Shown: positions 1-15,345, counted from the stretch's first letter. The stretch: DNA of 64,000 nucleotides from Cristatella mucedo (GCA_009760855.2 WPIO01000004.1:5873501-5937500); one strand, 5' to 3'. The notes: generated by a model not told the origin, from the sequence alone. Translations and numbers: made by a program.

Positions 1-1197
1 TGCTTCATGAGGAGCCAGTGCAGTGCAGTTCGGTGAGAAGTGAAGTATGTGTGCCAGTTTCGACAATCACGACAGACAGACGGTGCAGCAGAATGTTAGC
101 ACCATCTGTAAGTGCATTGTTGAACCTTCGGGATAGCTTGAAAGTAGTGAGCTGCACCAGTCAAAGTGACGGATATGACGGATGCACGGACCAGCTTGTC
201 TGTCGATCTCATGTTAGCAAGTCCGAATGAGAATCTGCATCTCTGCTTCCTGTCTAACTTGGGTCAGCTCGTTCCGCCGATGCTGTTCGTTATCTTGTCA
301 ACAGGGCTTGAAAGTGCACGTATCTTGGTGCACCTTTCGACTACGAGCGGGCATGAGCGCGACACGTCACCTAGGTCGCTTTAGCACAAATAGCCGCCAG
401 CTGCATTCATGCTATGCTCAAGCAATTATGAAAGCACACCCTTACATAGGCTGCAGGGCTAAGTGTCCACACTGAGTGCGCTCCTAACAGTCTCACTGAA
501 TACAAACTGCACGAAACAAGCGAGTGTCCCATGCATTGACATAACCTTTTGCAGTTGGATCGAAATTAGAAACTAAATGGCGGCATGGACTCAAGCTTTG
601 CTCGCAGAGCAAGTCCAGTAACTACAAATGTGCACGCGATCCTGGCTCGTGGTGTTTGAGTGTGAAGCTGTCTGAGCGACTGCTGGCCCATCAGCATCCG
701 AAGTCACCGAACAGTCAGAAGACCAGGATGTATTGCTATGTTGACAAGGGGCTATCATCACCACATGCCTCAGATCGCACCTTGAGAAGGGCGGAGAAGC
801 TGAGGGTCGAATGTGACTGCCTCTTTCTTGGAATGACGAGCCCGGTGGTGAGCGCTGCGTTCCGAACCGACAGAGTCCTAAGAATCCAATCAATTATGGC
901 ACTGCTGTTGTGGTCTTATCCGGTTGCCACTCTTTTTTCTCACAACCGTTTCTCACGAGTCCCATCGAGTTTGCTGTAGCACATGTTCAACCTGTAGCTC
1001 GTCATTAAGATCGGCTTCCAGGAAAATACGCAGTACTAGTCGATAGATCTGTGAAAGAATTGTACGTTCGCGACCAATCGCTGGCGACGCTCGGGCTCCA
1101 GTGGATCTGATGTAATACTACCGAACGCGATCAAGCGATTGGCTAACTGCATCACTCCGCCAACGCGTCGCCTTTTTCTCCGCCTCAATGCAATCAG
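1..1197. other. Unassigned sequence, no gene recognised
   Basis: Mixed-composition sequence with only short open frames and no recognisable domain, splice-flanked exon or repeat. I see nothing in it that I can annotate. Confidence 0.5.
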
Positions 1198-1322
1198 TTG
1201 CCCATTAGTTCTCTCGTATTCTCTCCTCTCTCACTCTCCTCTCTCCTCCCTCTCTCCTTTCTCACTCCCTCCTCTTTCTCTCCTTTCTCTCTCTCCCTCT
1301 CTCTCATCTCTCACTCTCAGCT
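1198..1322 (+). repeat. CT-rich low-complexity tract
   Basis: An imperfect pyrimidine run of CTCTC and TCCC words, about 125 bp. It is the first of several polypyrimidine tracts in the left half of the window and is much more interrupted than those at 3613 and 6704. Confidence 0.9.
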
Positions 1323-2993
1323 ATAGATAGCGCTGCCCGCGAATGTTTTACTGCCGCTACGAAGGGTGCAAGCAGGCGCCTATTATTATATTTATATTAT
1401 TAGTTAGTTCTTATTATTAGTTCTCTCGCATTCCATCCCTCTGTTTACCGAACCAGATAGTGTAGCATTTTTCCAAGTCGTTGCTCTAGATCAAAGGGCG
1501 ACTGACTCAAATTCTCAGGTCGTGCGCTCGCGAACGATGAGCGTGCTCACCTGGCTATGGCCAGCGGACAAGCGGCGGTATTCGGTGACCGCTTCAGCAT
1601 TAGGAAGAGTAGCACCCTGCTGCACTAGGCCCTTGGTATTCCTTTTGGGCTATCGTCAGTTGAAAGCGAGGAAATACTCTCTAGTAAATATCAATAAATC
1701 TCCAAGGAGGAGCCTGGAGATGCCTTCCGAGTTGTAGCGTAATAGCGCGGCGGCCAATAGAGAACTTTTCTTCTTTCTTTCCCAATCGCAGTCGCAGTCC
1801 CTGCTCTACGTCGATGACTCCGGCGGATGTGGCTTCGCGGCGCTTCCCACGCCGCGCGCGCGCGCGCATCCTCCGCCCGCTGCCGCTTCCGCAACGACCG
1901 GGACGACATCTTGTTTTTAGCTCGCCGCTTCGGCCGCCTTCTTTCGCCGCCCGCCTTTTTGTCTCGCGGGCTCCAGTTCCACCAGCGCCGACGCCGAAGA
2001 TGGACGCGCGCGCGCGCTCGCGATTCGCGAGAATGAAGCCGATCTCGAGGGCCGATCTCGGACGGCCGCCGCCGAACGAGTGCCTCGCGCCGCCGCCGCC
2101 GACTCGGAGCGAAACGGCGCGCCAGTTCGTGGAGGGTGGCGCAGCCGTCGTCGCTCGGAGACCGAGCGCGCACTCGGGCCGCACCGAACCGAAGGGCCGC
2201 CACCTCAGCGCGGACGCCGCGGCAGCTCTCGAATGCCACCGACGCGACGCCGGCGGGCGTGGATCGCGCGGCTGCTCGGACGCTGCAGGCTGCGCGCCGC
2301 CTCCCGACACCCGTTTGGCAGCGCCAGCTGCGCGCGCGGGCGGGCGCCCGCGGCTGCTGCTGCTGCGGCGGCGGCTAGAGGCCGCCGCCGCAGCAGCGCG
2401 TTAATGAGCGAGTCGGACGGCGGCGCGCTGCGAGCGAGCCGCCGCGTCCCAGAGGCGGCCGAGGCAGCGCCGACGGAGCTGCCTCGGCCGCCGCGACGGA
2501 CGCTGCGTTTCTGCACTCGCTCATTCCGCTCCGTTCGCATGCCGTTTCGCACGTCGTTTCTCCGTTCGCACGCCGAACTGCGTCCGCCGGCTGCGCGGGC
2601 AGCTTGGGCGTGGCCCGCGCGCGCTCGGATACGCGCGCGCCTGACGCCGCAAAAACAGCGGCAGGTGCGCGAGGCGGCGAGCGCGCAGCTAGAGAGCAAG
2701 AGTGAAGAGGCAGCGTGGTGAAGGAGACTTTTTTGCTCGGACGCCGCCGACTCCGCCGACGCTAGCGACCAAGCGCGTCGCCCACAAGTCGGGACATCTC
2801 GGCGGGGCACGGTCGGTTATCTGGCGACTCTACCGCGACATCGGCGATATCCCGCGACTAGCGTAACCTGAGAGCGAGATTTTAAAACTCGTTTTTGTAC
2901 GAGGAGCATACTACCTCCATCGTCTAGTCGGCTGACGAGCGTTGACAAAATTCAAGGCCTGCATAGGAACACACACGACTGTCAAGCTGCTAA
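1323..2993. other. Intergenic, with a CpG-dense block at about 1800-2780
   Basis: Bases 1323-1800 are ordinary sequence with a small TTATTATTA patch. From about 1800 to 2780 the sequence becomes extremely GC- and CpG-rich, with CGCGCG runs near 1855-1868 and 2005-2018, then drops sharply. Long overlapping open frames occur on both strands, as expected of GC-rich DNA with few stop codons, and none shows a domain. It may be an unmethylated promoter island of a gene outside the recognisable parts. I cannot name a gene. Confidence 0.4.
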
Positions 2994-3405
2994 TTATAAT
3001 AATAATAACAACACACTTGATAAAGCACCTTGAGAGAACTCAACCCCTTTCTAGGCGCTTTACATTTGCTTAAACAAGAATAACATGCTCAGGGGTGACA
3101 TGTACAGGGTCCGCATGCAAGTGTGGTTAGTGGTAGCATGCGCAGTGTCAGCCTGCATAAGAATGTAAAGGACGAATCACAGTGACCTACTAAATGCTGC
3201 GATAAATATGTGCATTTGTAGCCTTTTTTAAATGTGGTCAAGTCAGGGGACGTCGTGACGCAAGTCGGGAGCGAGTTCCAGGCTTTGGGAGCGTACGAAC
3301 TAAAGGCACTGTCTCCAAAGGATTTGAGGTTTTACGAAGTTAAGTAAACAGTTTGATTCCGAAAAGCGAGTGGTACTATGCTTAGCCTTGTGGGGCAGTA
3401 GATCT
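2994..3405 (-). mobile_element. LINE-A 3' end (L2/CR1-type), minus strand, 5'-truncated
   Basis: Read on the minus strand this is the end of the LINE-A ORF, its 3' UTR and its tail. The tail is a (TTA)n run preceded by the hairpin that pairs AAAGCGCC with GGCGCTTT. The hairpin's CC is conserved but the partner arm is mutated here. It aligns along its length with the better copies at 29495-30237 and 25830-26735. The ORF part is out of frame and dead. Confidence 0.85.
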
Positions 3406-3504
3406 GATACTTTACGCTGTTGCGACATTGCATCTAGACTTATCCATCGCCCTTCATTCAGAACTCTCTTGTCATTTGCAATTAATCGTCGGCAACTGGT
3501 GAAA

Positions 3505-3612
3505 AGCTCAGCGGCTCGTCAGGCCTGTCGTCTGCGGTATTCCTGCCACACCGCACCAGTGGCATCCGAACTTCGCCGGCTCCCAGTCAAGTGCCGAATC
3601 GACTTCAAGAGC
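3505..3612 (+). mobile_element. LINE-A internal fragment, plus strand
   Basis: A short diverged piece encodes S-A-A-R-Q-A-C-R-L-R-Y-S-C-H followed by L-P-V-K-C-R-I-D-F-K, matching the post-RT region of LINE-A (S-A-A-R-L-V-C-R-E-R-R-S-C-H and L-P-V-K-Q-R-I-D-F-K). It lies in opposite orientation to the adjacent minus-strand copy and stops at the CT tract. Confidence 0.7.
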
Positions 3613-3821
<209 letters not shown>

Positions 3822-3831
<10 letters not shown>

Positions 3832-3883
3832 CTCGTTACCAAGTGGCGATCCCTCGTTACCAAGTGGCGTCCCTCGTTACCAG
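3822..3883 (+). repeat. Three tandem copies of a 21-bp unit
   Basis: The unit GTGGCGATCCCTCGTTACCA is repeated at 3822, 3843 and 3864. The third unit lacks one base. The unit comes from the end of SINE-2, so this is a local slippage or duplication of the SINE tail. Confidence 0.92.
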
Positions 3884-4784
3884 CGCCAAGTGCTGCTCGA
3901 AGGCAGCTGCTCGCATCTCGCTGGCCACTCCCACTTTTCGAGGCCATACTCTGAAATTACGGAGGACGTGCGAGTTTGCCTGACGCCGCGGTTTGCTGCC
4001 CATCCGGTCGTGGCCCTTCCCCCTCTCCTCGGATGACTTTGGGCTGCCGGGACCGGGAACTTCCGGTCCCTGCGAGCTGAGCCGCGGCTCGGATCTGATC
4101 GGCCCTGCACGGCCGGCGCCCGGTCGCGGAGTCCCGGATGCGGTCACAAATCGGTGTCGGTCTTCGGCGTCGGCGGCGAGACGGTTGCGGTGGTGGCGGC
4201 GCTGACGGCAAAGTCGGCGGGTCCGTAGCGCCAATAGCGACCGACGCCGCGATTCCTAAAGTCACTGGCGGGGCAGTAATCAGCTCAAGTAACATGTTCA
4301 AACGTTCGCTGCCGAAAAGGAGGCAAACACTAGCGAGCGAACAATGGCGGGCGTCAACAAACCGGCGGCGAGCCGTGTTTTCGCTTGCGTTTCGCCTGTT
4401 TGCTCTCTGCGGCGGCGGCGGCGGGCAGTCACTCTGCCCGAGCGTTGAGGCAAGGCGAGCTTTCTATCGGCAGCTTCCCACCGGATGCGCGCGACCCAAT
4501 TTGCGGACCAAATTAGGCGTATCTCGGTAGTGCGATCTCGAAACGCAGCCGCGGCTGGAAAGGGAAAAGACTCGCACGACCAACGTCAGGCGTCGCGTTA
4601 CAGGAAAACATGGAGTAGTACGCATATTTTTTTCTAGCTGTACAGCCATGCAAGAGCTGTCCTATAATCTTAGGAAGAGTTTTGCCTTTCAGCGGGCTCA
4701 ACGGAAAAGGAGAAGTCTCGGAGGCGCGGAGGGGCGAAGAGGAAGCGCGAGAGAGGAAGGCAAGCTGCCCGTCAACGAAGTGAG
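3884..4784. other. Unassigned, moderately GC-rich
   Basis: No domain, repeat family or splice-flanked exon recognised. Several overlapping open frames exist on both strands without supporting signals. Confidence 0.4.
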
Positions 4785-4944
4785 AGAGCAAGAGAGGGAG
4801 AGAGAAAGAGAGAGAGACAGAGAGAGAGAAAGAGAGAGAGAGCGTGAGAGAGAGAGAGAGCGAGAGAGGGAGAGAGACCGAGAAAGAGAGACCGAGAGAG
4901 AGAGAAAGAGAGAGAGACGGAGAGAGAGAGGGGGAAGGAAGAGG

Positions 4945-4975
<31 letters not shown>

Positions 4976-5064
4976 GAGAGAGACGGGGAGAGACGGAGAG
5001 AGACCAAGAGAGACAGAGAGAGACAGAGAGAGACATAGGGAGAGAGAGAGGGGGAGAGAGAGAC

Positions 5065-5103
<39 letters not shown>

Positions 5104-5111
5104 GGGCGAGA

Positions 5112-5197
<86 letters not shown>

Positions 5198-5228
5198 AGG
5201 AGAGAGAGAAAGAGAGAGGGAGAAAGAG

Positions 5229-5259
<31 letters not shown>

Positions 5260-5415
5260 CGTGAGAAAGAGAGAGAGAGAGAGAGAGACGCCGCGAGAAG
5301 AGATAGACATATGGGAGGGAAGGAAGAGAGAAGAAAGGAGATAGAGAGAAAAAATTCAGCAGACGAGGTAGAGAGAGAGCGAGAGAGAGAGAGAGAGATA
5401 GAAAGAGAGAACAGA
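4785..5415 (+). repeat. Long (GA)n purine tract
   Basis: About 630 bp composed almost only of GAGA, GAAA and GACA words on the plus strand. It is the only large purine tract on this strand; the other large dinucleotide tracts are pyrimidine on the plus strand. It creates spurious Arg/Glu and Ser/Leu frames on the two strands. The local (GA)n mirror symmetry is the kind that can form triplex (H-DNA). Confidence 0.97.
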
Positions 5416-6656
5416 AGAGGGAAATAAGGTGAAAAGAGACGCATAGAAAAGACAGAAGAGATAGAGGAGTGAAAAGGAGAAGAGGTGGAGTGGGCGCGTG
5501 AGAGACGCAGAGGGCGAGTGAGCGAGCGAGTGATTGAGTGGCGAGGAAGGATGAAGTATGAAGAAAGAAGGTAAGGAAACGCAAATACTGAAGCGAACAG
5601 GGTATTGGTAAGACTACTGTTTGAAAGAGCCACCGTAGCTCGCACAATCAAGATTAGGAAGTCTTGACATCGAGGCAAGATTATCGTCCGACGTAGGAGT
5701 CGAGCGCAAAGAATGCAATTCCAGGCCGCAGTTAGCGGCGCTGGCCTGGCCTGGCCGGCCGACGTTCGCTCCTCCTACGCACGAGAGGCTACAACTTTAT
5801 AAAAGAAATACGGAGCTTCGTCAAGTAGACGTCGGCAATCAGCCAAAAGAAGGGCGCCGATAGGTCGCAGTTTGACTCGCTACAGCCTCGTAACAGCTGA
5901 CGCGAAGCGCCTCTACGACACACTGGCAGACCGTCGCGCAGAGAGCTGCACAGAGCTGCTGCAGGCGGCACAGTCTCGCCTTACTGACGGACCAAATCGG
6001 AAGTCGCACGTGACTACGTGAATGAATATCCTGCCGTTCGTAAGAGCCCGATTATCGCGGCTCGTTCGTATGCGGTCTCCATTTCAAAGTCAGCGGCCAA
6101 GCTCAAATGTTTATAACCCCATGGCATAGCACTATATTCTCGTTGCAGTCTCGTCGTACGCATGCGTGTGCATGCCTACGTGCGTACGTGCGGACTTGCG
6201 AGCGTGCTTGTTTGTAGGAGTTTGTACAGGTTGCGCGCGTATGTACGCACTTGTACGTCGCAATCCCACTCGTTGCTAGCGTCCATCAGTGTGACGTAAG
6301 CTGCCGCGCGATCTGAAAAGCTTGCGCGGCAGCTTCGACGAGCCGTTCGCCGCGCAGCACTACGTGTCGCTGGCAGCCTTCCCAGCATGCGTCGCTGAAT
6401 GCCGATGCCGGAACTTCGCGACACGCGGCCGCGCACAGCTCGCCGCTTCGCAGCCGCTTCGCTCGTCGGTCGTCGGACGGACGGACCGCCAAGATCTGAA
6501 GACGCGCGCCGCCACGCCGCAGCTTGGAGAAGAACGCGTGAGCCGCCGCCGCAACTCGAAGCCGAGGCAGCGAGCGGCAGAACTCGCTCGCAGCGGCGGC
6601 AGAACTCGTTTGCAAAGGCCGAGGCTGCGGCGGTGGCCCCAACCCGGGCGGACGCG
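5416..6656. other. Unassigned
   Basis: Bases 5416-5570 are a fading purine-rich flank of the GA tract. The rest is unique-looking sequence, turning CpG-rich after about 6290. No gene recognised. Confidence 0.4.
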
Positions 6657-9500
<2,844 letters not shown>

Positions 9501-9504
9501 CACC

Positions 9505-9750
<246 letters not shown>

Positions 9751-9753
<3 letters not shown>

Positions 9754-10084
9754 GCTCAGACCTGCCGTTGACAGGCTGACTGACAGCGACATCCCACGCG
9801 GGCCTCATTACGAGGCTTTGCATATCTTCAATGCGAGGCTCTTTCAGTCGCGCCTCTCCGATAATCTTGCCTCAACGCTCTTTTAGAATGCATATGGGCC
9901 CGTAGGGCCCGTAGAAAGCCCTAGGAGGGTCAGCAGAGCGCCAAAGGCTCGCCTGGTGTGCGGCTGTAATAGCGCTCTAGCTTCCGCTCGTCGCGTACAA
10001 TGTTATGCGGGCACAATGCTTCATCGACCGCTGTTCACATGTCCGGTAGCTTAAAGACGCAGCCTCTGAAGTTTTACACGCCTC
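9751..10084. other. Unassigned spacer
   Basis: Unique-looking sequence between two CT tracts, with a GGGCCCGTA doublet near 9897-9914. No gene recognised. Confidence 0.4.
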
Positions 10085-10530
<446 letters not shown>

Positions 10531-10597
10531 CTTTCTTTCGAGCACGTGCAGCTTTTCGCGAGCTTCTCACACAGAGATCGCGGCTCGCGTTCTTTTC

Positions 10598-10652
10598 GAG
10601 CAGCGATTCATTCAGCGATTCATTCATTCAGCGATTCAGCGATTCATTCAGC
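10598..10652 (+). repeat. Short tandem repeat of AGCGATTCATTC
   Basis: Four to five imperfect units built from AGCGATTC and ATTC. The region from 10653 to 11004 is unassigned. Confidence 0.85.
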
Positions 10653-11004
10653 TCGCTGCATTCTCCTCCGTCCGCTGTTCGCTCTTCTCCCGCGCGCTCC
10701 TTCACCTTTCGCCGAACGATGCAGCGTCCTTGGGGTCCTGCTGAAGTCATACCGACTTTCTGGGCGGAAATCAGAAACTCTCGACCGCACAGCAAAACGC
10801 TGCGCCGCAGTGCAAACGGTGGCGCGCCCAGGCGGGTTGCGGAAGACTCGAAAGAAGGAAAAAATTGGTTAATCGTAAAAGCCATCGCTTGTCAGCGATC
10901 AGTGAGTGCGCCTTCGACGCAGTCAGGAGCGCGCGCGGGCGTGCTCTTGGAAACGCGCGCTCGGATCTAGGCCGCAAGTAGAAACTCGCGATTTAGTTCA
11001 AGGA

Positions 11005-11400
11005 AGTGTTCTGGATGTCGGAACACTTCTTGAAACTAAATGACGATAAAACCAAACTTCTGCTTATAGGACACCCTAAGCGTGTAACTGGATTAAAAAG
11101 CCAGACTGTGGAATTCGCTTCCACAATTCTTATGCAACGACAACTACTCTCCAGCTGCCGACTATGTCCTTTTCAGCGGTCCTGAGCTGCCACTTCTATG
11201 CTACTCACTACCTCAACTGTTCTCCTGACTCTGCTATGCTTCCCACTTTCTCTTTGTTGCTTGAGACGAAGTCTGTTGGCTCTTGAATGCGTACCGAAAG
11301 CCGCTCAGGCTGTGAGTGCGCTATACAAAACTCTCATGCGTAACACCCACGTGGTCTTAGCGGAGTTACAGACTGAGATACATTACACATTGCAATGCTC
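11005..11400 (+). mobile_element. LINE-B remnant with internal deletion, plus strand
   Basis: Starts in the RT thumb region (M-S-E-H-F-L-K-L-N-D-D), loses about 500 bp after a stretch matching 39430-39480, and resumes near the W-N-S-L-P block. It ends in GAGATACATTACACATT, the ACATT-type tail of LINE-B also seen on the minus strand at 12908 and 38578. Frameshifted and non-functional. Confidence 0.82.
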
Positions 11401-12907
11401 AATGACTGATGGGCCACCGACCGTCGGTCGCGGCCGCGGCGCGGCATCGCTGTTTCATCGGAGACCGGTTGGACTGCTGAAGGCCTCGGCAGCACGCCAA
11501 TACGCAGTAGACGACTCATCGCGGAGTGTCGCCGGTCACGCTCGGAGCGGCTAGCGTCGCGACCGATCAACCGACCGCGAGTCTGCCGGCGTCACATCAA
11601 TCTTTCTCATCTGCGCCGCGATAGCCCACAGGCTGATTCATCAAAGAGACGACGGCCATTATCGCGGCGCCTTATCTGCTTGGCCTCGTCGCATTGTGCG
11701 CGGAGCTCGCGGGCGCCGCTCGGCTGAGCTCCGCCGCCACAGGCGCGGCACCCAAGCGATCGGGCGCCTCCCATCCGCCCCTCTCTCTGCCGACCACCAG
11801 TACGTCCCGCCAGTACTGCCCGCCATCGCAACCCTCTCGCTGCTCGAGTTCCAAGAGCTTCACTCGAGGGGCGTCGGACGCGTCTCGCGCGCGGCTGCTG
11901 TTGAACTGGGTGCGAAGCGCGGGAGGGAGGGGGGCGAGGAAGGGGCGTGTGTCGTGCCAGTCTCTTCCATTGCTCCTCTCTCGGTCGCACGTGCATAGAG
12001 ATCCCATTTAGACATTTAGACATTCTGCGCTGCTTCTTGTATGCTTTCTTGTATGCTTTCATCTCATTCTAATACAGAAGCACTAAACTTTAAATCCTAA
12101 ACCCTAAATCCAGAAACTAAATCCGGAAAGTCGAGCACAAAAACTAATACGATTTCTAACAGCTAAACCCTGACCCATAAACCCGAAAAACACACACAAC
12201 CCCTGAACACTGCAACCGAAGTAATTAATCCTAAGGTAAAACGAGATAGCTGTAAAACGTATTTACTTAACGTAAATATAAACGGGCGCTTGCGACCGTG
12301 TTGAGCAGCAGATGTTGCTACGGCCTCAGTGCACCTGGCAGAAACTGCCCTGCAAACTGCTCTGTGCATAAATGATGACGCCGTATTAGCTGCCTTCATC
12401 TCCTCCTCGGTTGAGTCGTCACGCGGTCAGCGGACGCGGCGGCGGCGCCTCCGTGCAATACTCGCGAGCTCCGATCCGAGCTGCTCCGTCCCTGGGAGCG
12501 GCGGTGCAGAATTGAGCAGAGCTGCGGGCGTGCCTTTTGGAACCTCCTCTGCTGCGCGCGCGCGCGATGCGGGCGAACGCGGCGAACGCGACCTGCGACA
12601 CTCGCCAGCCTCGAAAGCCTCCAAGCTCGCCTTCCGATGCGACAGCCGTCCGCCGGCGAGCTGGAGCGGCTGCACGCAGCGCGACGCTCGCGCGCGCGAG
12701 CGTCGCGCCGCGTGCGGCTTCGCAGCTTTTTCGCCAGTCGCTTCGCAGTGCGCGCGCCGCGGGCCACCGCCACTCGCCGCGCGGCGCAGGCATGGCGCAA
12801 AACGTGGCCAAGAAGCCGGAAAACGGCGTCTGCTAACTGTAAAAAGCGTCAGACGCGAACTCGCGAGCCGAGCACGAGCCGCTGCACTCGTCTCGCGGCT
12901 TAGGACC
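11401..12907. other. Unassigned, with a CpG block at about 12400-12900
   Basis: Bases 11410-12000 are GC-rich and contain no recognisable domain. Bases 12065-12230 are AT/CA-rich with degenerate CTAAACCCTAAA-like words. Bases 12400-12900 are CpG-dense and hold a 30-bp palindrome. No gene recognised. Confidence 0.4.
12679..12708. repeat. Perfect 30-bp palindrome, CG-only core
   Basis: GCGCGACGCTCGCGC followed directly by its reverse complement, with no spacer. Its alternating CG centre could favour Z-DNA or a cruciform. It lies in a CpG-dense block with no known gene. Confidence 0.9.
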
Positions 12908-13394
12908 CAGCACGTAATGTAATGTAATGTATCTCCGTCAGTAACTCCACAAAGTCATAAAGACCATGTGGGTGTTACGCAGGAGAGTTTTTATAGCGCG
13001 CTCACAGCCTAAGCGGCTTTTGGTACGCATTCGGTAACCAGCAGACTTCGTCTCACGCAACAAAGAGAAAGTGGGAAGCATAGCAGAGTTAGGAGAGCAG
13101 TTGAGGTAGTGAGTAGCATAGAAGTAGCAGTTCAGGACCGCTGAAAAAGATGTGCCATAGTCGGCAGTTGGAGAGTAGATGTCGTTGCGTAAGAATTGTG
13201 GAAGCGAATTCCACAGTCTAGGACCTGCAGAGCTAAAGCTTCTGTCGCCAACTGTCTTTAAGCGGAGGAATGGGACGGCTAATTTATTTTCCACACAGGA
13301 CCTGAGGGCGCGAACAGGCTGAAACTGATGCAGCAGTTCAGCTAGGTGCGAAGGAGCCAAGCCGTGGCGGGCCTTGTGGGTCAGCGTAAGAACT
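12908..13394 (-). mobile_element. LINE-B 3' end, minus strand, 5'-truncated
   Basis: The minus-strand frame reads V-L-T-L-T-H-K-A-R-H, then F-S-S-A-G-P-R-L-W-N-S-L-P, the conserved C-terminal blocks of L2/CR1 ORF2, and stays open for about 150 codons. The tail on this strand is (ACATT)n at 12908-12930. It is a good guide to the LINE-B 3' sequence. The left junction with unrelated GC-rich DNA is near 13394. Confidence 0.88.
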
Positions 13395-14846
13395 TCCGCC
13401 CGCCGCGAGACCGGCAGTAGCTGCTGCTGCATCGGCTTCGTCCAGCCAGCGCTTCTGCCGAGCCATCTATCGCAGACCGTCGCTGTTCGGCCGGTGCGGC
13501 AGGGCTGCGGCCTGCGGCGACCGCTGTCGTACGAGACGCCCGCCGCCTCCAGCTGCTAGTGGCTGCCCTCATAATGCACGGCGGCGCGGGCCTGCCACTC
13601 CGCCTGCCTGCGAGCGGCACAGCTGCCAGCGTTTCGCGATACTCTTTTCTTGCCCTCGGCGGCGGCGTCCGCACGCTCGCCGCCGGCTCGCAACTGGAAA
13701 GCCGTCGCAGCGGACGGAACGCAATCGCTACGGGCGGGGAGGGGGCGGGCGGGACGGGGCGTGCAGCAGCGGGCGCGGCCCGACGACATGCGGGGATGCA
13801 TGGAATAGGGTGGCCTTAATCGAAGAATGTAAATGAATCTCGCTTTATTGCCAGCGTCTCATAGATCGGCACGACCGCCAGCGGTCGCGCCCTCAGCTCT
13901 CGCGCCGTCGCTTCGCGGCGCGGCTCTGCTCGGCTGCCGAAGCGGCCGCCGGCCCGAGGCTCCGAGATATCTGTCTAAGACGGATGGCGATCTCCTCACG
14001 CTCCCGTTTCGTCGAGTTTCGCCGCTCCGGTTCGTCAAGAGAGAAAGCGAGCGTGCGAGAGAGGCCGGTCGAGCCTTCGGCGGCCGCGCTTCGCGTGGCG
14101 CCGCGACCTCGATCGTCGCCGCCGCCGCAGCAGCAGCGGCGGAAGCAAATGCAGCATCACGCCGCCGGAGCCTCGATCTCGCCGCCGGAGCCTCGATCCT
14201 GACTTCGATCGACGGCGCGCGCTTCCAGGCCAGGCGCCAGTGCGCTGGCGCTTCCTGCACCGGGGTGGCGGGGCGGGGCTGGCTCGCGTCGGCGCAGCGG
14301 GCAACGTTTTCGACGCCAGCGCGTCGTCATCATCGTCATCCACAAAGTTCGGCTCGATGCCACGCCCCGGCCCCCCCCCCCCCCCGCGCTCGTGCCACGA
14401 GCGCGCGCGCGCGGAGAGCGAGCGTCTCTCTCGCTGCTCGTCCTCTCAATCTGCTGCGAACGGATCGCAGCGGCCGCCGCGATCGTCGGATCGTCGGCCG
14501 CTGCGGATACGGCGTCGCACCTCATTCTGTCTCCTCTTGCGGCATCCGAGGCGAATTGCCCGATCCGGCGAATCGACGCACTCCTCATACGGCCGACGCC
14601 TCGTCGTCCTTGACCTGCCATCACAAGCGAAGAGCGCTGCACTAGCGACCACCGCGACGGGCGCCGAGGGGGCGGCTGCGGCAGAGCGTTGGCGAACGCC
14701 ATCTTCCTCCAGTCACCGATCGCGAGGGCCCGGCCTAACCGGACCAGCCGCGCAGGTCTGTCTACCCGCCTCCGGCGCGACGCATTCCCGATCGCGGCTC
14801 GGCAGCGGCGGCGGAGCGATCGCGCGCGGCGCGGCGGGGAGCGTAC
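13395..14846 (-). other. GC-rich sequence downstream of the Id exon (its first intron and beyond)
   Basis: The intron of the Id-like gene starts at 14846 on the minus strand with GTACGC. No second exon could be recognised here. In relatives it would encode only a dozen or so residues and so would be easy to miss. A C13 run lies near 14371. Long frames on both strands here are GC artefacts. Confidence 0.45.
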
Positions 14847-15182
14847 CTGCGCGTCCATGCGGTTCAGGTCGGTGCACTCGGCGAGGGGCATCTTGGTGGG
14901 CGCACCGCCGGCGCCGGCGGCAGTGGGCGCCGGCGGCGCGTCGAGGGCGTCGGTCAGGTCGAGGATGTAGTCGATGACGCTCTGCAGCAGCTGCGTCTTG
15001 TTCATCCTGCGCTCGCCGCCGTCCGGAACCAACTCTCGCAGCTTGCCGAACAGCGCCTGCATCTGAGCCTCGTCGCCGCGGCCCTGCGCCCTGCACGCTG
15101 CCTTGAAGCCGGCGCCGCTCGACTGGCGCGCCGAGTCCTTGCGGAGCACGGCGCCGCCGCACGGCTGATCCATCGCCTTCAT
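14847..15182 (-). CDS. Id/extramacrochaetae-like HLH protein, first coding exon
   Basis: This encodes an inhibitor-of-DNA-binding HLH protein. Id proteins dimerise with E-protein and other bHLH factors in the nucleus and, lacking a basic region, block their DNA binding. The exon has 112 codons from ATG at 15182, starting M-K-A-M-D-Q. Helix 1 (about residues 37-53) reads D-E-A-Q-M-Q-A-L-F-G-K-L-R-E-L-V-P. Helix 2 (about 64-80) reads Q-L-L-Q-S-V-I-D-Y-I-L-D-L-T-D-A-L. No basic stretch precedes helix 1. The exon ends exactly at a CAG|GTACGC donor (phase 0), shortly after P-L-A-E-C-T, close to where vertebrate ID genes also split (from memory). The loop (D-G-G-E-R-R-M-N-K-T) looks one residue shorter than in vertebrate Id, and the linker is Ala/Pro/Gly-rich. 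The frame stays open upstream of the ATG; the start was chosen by the MKA-type N-terminus and promoter spacing. The terminal exon was not found. Confidence 0.85.
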
Positions 15183-15327
15183 CGCTTTCGAGTCTGCGAC
15201 GCTACTAGACTGACGGCTGCGCTCCCCAAGACGCTCGGCGCGCGCGCGCGAGTAGACGCCTGCAGCACCAGACGACGGACGGGCTGCGTGCGGAGCAGAA
15301 TCTGGTAGGCGGCGCGGCCGGGCCGCT

Positions 15328-15334
15328 CTTATAG
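15328..15334 (-). promoter_or_regulatory. TATA box of the Id-like gene
   Basis: On the minus strand CTATAAG lies about 146-152 bp upstream of the ATG, implying a transcription start near 15300 and a 5' UTR of about 115-120 nt. It sits in otherwise GC-only sequence, which makes it stand out. Confidence 0.6.
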
Positions 15335-15345
15335 CGGCGGCCGAC

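Noticed and set aside
4513-5678. Long open frames of 259-326 codons across the GA tract
   Set aside because: They are pure consequences of the dinucleotide repeat (Arg/Glu on one strand, Ser/Leu on the other) and have no flanking protein-like sequence.
12065-12230. Telomere-like CTAAACCCTAAATCC words
   Set aside because: Only one or two near-matches to a TTTAGGG-type repeat in a degenerate stretch, with no sustained periodicity. It is not an interstitial telomere.
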